From Lentisphaeria bacterium UBA1791 (lineage in GTDB: Bacteria > Verrucomicrobiota > Lentisphaeria > Victivallales > Victivallaceae), in the NCBI GenBank assembly GCA_002314455.1, contig DCFZ01000041.1, forward strand, positions 1 to 39,081: 39,081 nt of DNA. Reading direction: 5' to 3'. Of the stretch, positions 37,934 through 39,081 are shown piece after piece. The notes beneath the pieces are model-generated. The model saw only the letters and a list, made by a program, of their open reading frames with translations. It did not search any database and was not told the DNA's origin. Positions within the stretch are counted from its first letter, which is position 1. Each line of letters starts with the position of its first letter. The position numbers were made by a program, and so were the translations under genes.

Positions 37934-39081
37934 TTATGCCGGATTTGCGGAAATGATTAAACTCGTTTTCTGATCATTGAGCGCGAGTGAGAAACTTTCA
38001 TTGCTCCACACCCCGTCGTTGTAGGTCGCCTCAACGCCGCCGAGCATGACGCTCTTTGCACTGCCGAGGTCGGCGAATGCCGCCGCATCGCCGGAAAGCA
38101 ACGTCCAACTCAATGACAAGCCCGTGGTGTCGACGTTGATCGTGTCGCCCGTAAACTTATTGCGGGTGAGATTCGTGGCACAACTTGTGCAATCGAAGTT
38201 CCACGTGCCAACTTCCTTGAGGTCGAGATTCGTGTCGGCGAAATTCAAATTGGTGTTGTTTGCAAAAGAAATGTCGCTGAACATTCTGATCTCGGCGTTG
38301 AAGTCGCCCGTAAAGGCGCTGAAAGTAAGGTTGCGCTTGCCCGTTACGCTGGTCTTTGCCTCGGTGCGGACGCCGCCTTCCACCTTGTAATGGTCGCCGC
38401 TGCAACCGCCGAAAAGGACGCTGTCGTCGGCAAAGGTCAAATTGGCGCCGCTCCCCTTTACGGTGACGTTGGTCGAACCGTTGATGACGCCGTTGCCGCG
38501 GCTCCCCGCGACGACGCAGTCGCCGAAAGAAATCGCGCTCGAAGCGTTGATCACGATATTGGTGTCGCCCACCAGCTGCGTATAACTGCCGAGCGCATCG
38601 GTCATTGCGCCGTTGCCGCCGTAGACGCGCCCCGCGATGGTGCCGCCCGTGATGTTGAGCGAAAGAGTGCCGCCGACCCCTGCCACCGCGCCGACGACGG
38701 GCGTCGCATCCGTCGCGTAGTAACTGCCCGCCGCGAAACTCTTGGCGAAGTTGCCGCCGCTCACGTTGACCGTGATGTTGCCATTGCGGGTGACCTTGCT
38801 GTCGGAAGCGTCGCCGCCCGCGAAATCGCTCGCAAATTCACCGTTTTGGATGGTGATGGCGTAACCGCCCTCAAAATCGTGGTTGCCCTGCTGCAATTCG
38901 CCGCCGAGCATAATGCGGTTGTAGGTACCGCCCTTGATCGTCGTATTTTGAGCGCCCAGCCCGGTCGGTTTCGTGACGGCGCCGGTTTCGCTGACGCTCA
39001 AGGTCATTTTGTCATCCGCTTTCGTGAGCGAGTAGTAGCGGTTGCTGTAGAAATAGCCCAGCGTACCGACCGTGAGCGCGT
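37934..39081 (-). CDS. Beta-solenoid surface protein, 5' end beyond the window
   Basis: The frame is open from the right edge to the stop at 37934, giving about 380 residues of C-terminal part. The ATG at 39007 is internal: codons upstream (ALTVGTLGYFYSNRYYSLTKADD) continue the protein. It consists of repeated short strands separated by GG or GN turns (GGTYNRIMLGGELQQG, ITIQNGEFASDFAGGD, VNVSGGNFAKSFAAGSY, LNITGGTIAGRVYGGNG), typical of extracellular right-handed beta-solenoid adhesins. Asn, Gly, Thr and Ser are abundant and few charges are present. No C-terminal anchor or autotransporter barrel follows; it ends SLIISANPA. Its operon includes the 43-aa peptide. Function unknown; secretion or adhesion is inferred from composition. 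Confidence 0.78.
   Translation of the reverse strand, partial: ALTVGTLGYFYSNRYYSLTKADDKMTLSVSETGAVTKPTGLGAQNTTIKGGTYNRIMLGGELQQGNHDFEGGYAITIQNGEFASDFAGGDASDSKVTRNGNITVNVSGGNFAKSFAAGSYYATDATPVVGAVAGVGGTLSLNITGGTIAGRVYGGNGAMTDALGSYTQLVGDTNIVINASSAISFGDCVVAGSRGNGVINGSTNVTVKGSGANLTFADDSVLFGGCSGDHYKVEGGVRTEAKTSVTGKRNLTFSAFTGDFNAEIRMFSDISFANNTNLNFADTNLDLKEVGTWNFDCTSCATNLTRNKFTGDTINVDTTGLSLSWTLLSGDAAAFADLGSAKSVMLGGVEATYNDGVWSNESFSLALNDQKTSLIISANPA

Overview
The window is a GC-rich bacterial chromosome segment, gene-dense on both strands. The gene content suggests a PVC-group bacterium, most likely Lentisphaerota/Victivallales-like. It combines several secreted or cytoplasmic glycan-active proteins (two GH20 enzymes, a sialate O-acetylesterase-type esterase, a beta-helix protein, a TIM-barrel lipoprotein) with a mraZ-rsmH-ftsL-ftsI cell-division cluster and a diderm-type envelope (lipoproteins, a TolQ/MotA-like channel). 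The taxonomy is inferred from content only; no rRNA is present. Promoters of the form TTGNNN-16/17-TATATT are easy to see upstream of most transcription units, and many use TTGC rather than TTGA at -35.

Left part (0.3-7.2 kb, minus strand): a three-gene operon encodes a rare fusion of an M28-type peptidase and an AAC(3)-type acyltransferase, a CBM9-like protein and an EamA transporter. It is preceded by a secreted beta-helix/CBM protein whose promoter carries a perfect palindromic operator and a nine-residue leader ORF. From 7.2 to 13.1 kb (plus strand) come a Sel1 membrane protein with an overlapping lipoprotein gene, then a sulfur-stress module. In that module an ArsR-type regulator with candidate cysteine switches precedes a four-domain CoADR-rhodanese-TusA-DsrE protein. 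A secreted metallo-beta-lactamase-fold protein follows. A GH20 (GcnA-like) and a GNAT gene lie on the minus strand (13.1-15.8 kb).

Middle (16-27 kb, plus strand): a short dcw cluster starts behind about 100 bp of phased A/T tracts and four perfectly spaced 10-bp MraZ-type boxes. It stops after ftsI. Next are thioredoxin, a Cys-rich lipoprotein with a terminator, and a four-gene operon: TerB-DnaJ protein, TolQ/MotA-like channel with a coiled-coil tail, ExbD/MotB-like single-span protein with Gln where the proton-carrying Asp is expected, and a 623-aa exported protein. This is my best candidate for an undescribed system. An approximately 100-nt minus-strand small RNA with its own promoter and terminator follows, then rplM-rpsI with a structured leader, and tRNA-Arg followed by a duplicated tRNA-3'-end repeat.

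Right part (27-39 kb): a GT4 glycosyltransferase with a membrane glycosyltransferase-like gene broken by one in-frame TAG; a sialate O-acetylesterase; a TIM-barrel lipoprotein; an alkaline phosphatase whose promoter sits inside a terminator-like hairpin; tRNA-Ala; a secreted GH20. At the right edge is a beta-solenoid surface protein running out of the window, followed in the same operon by a 43-codon gene for a RiPP-precursor-like peptide and a strong terminator.
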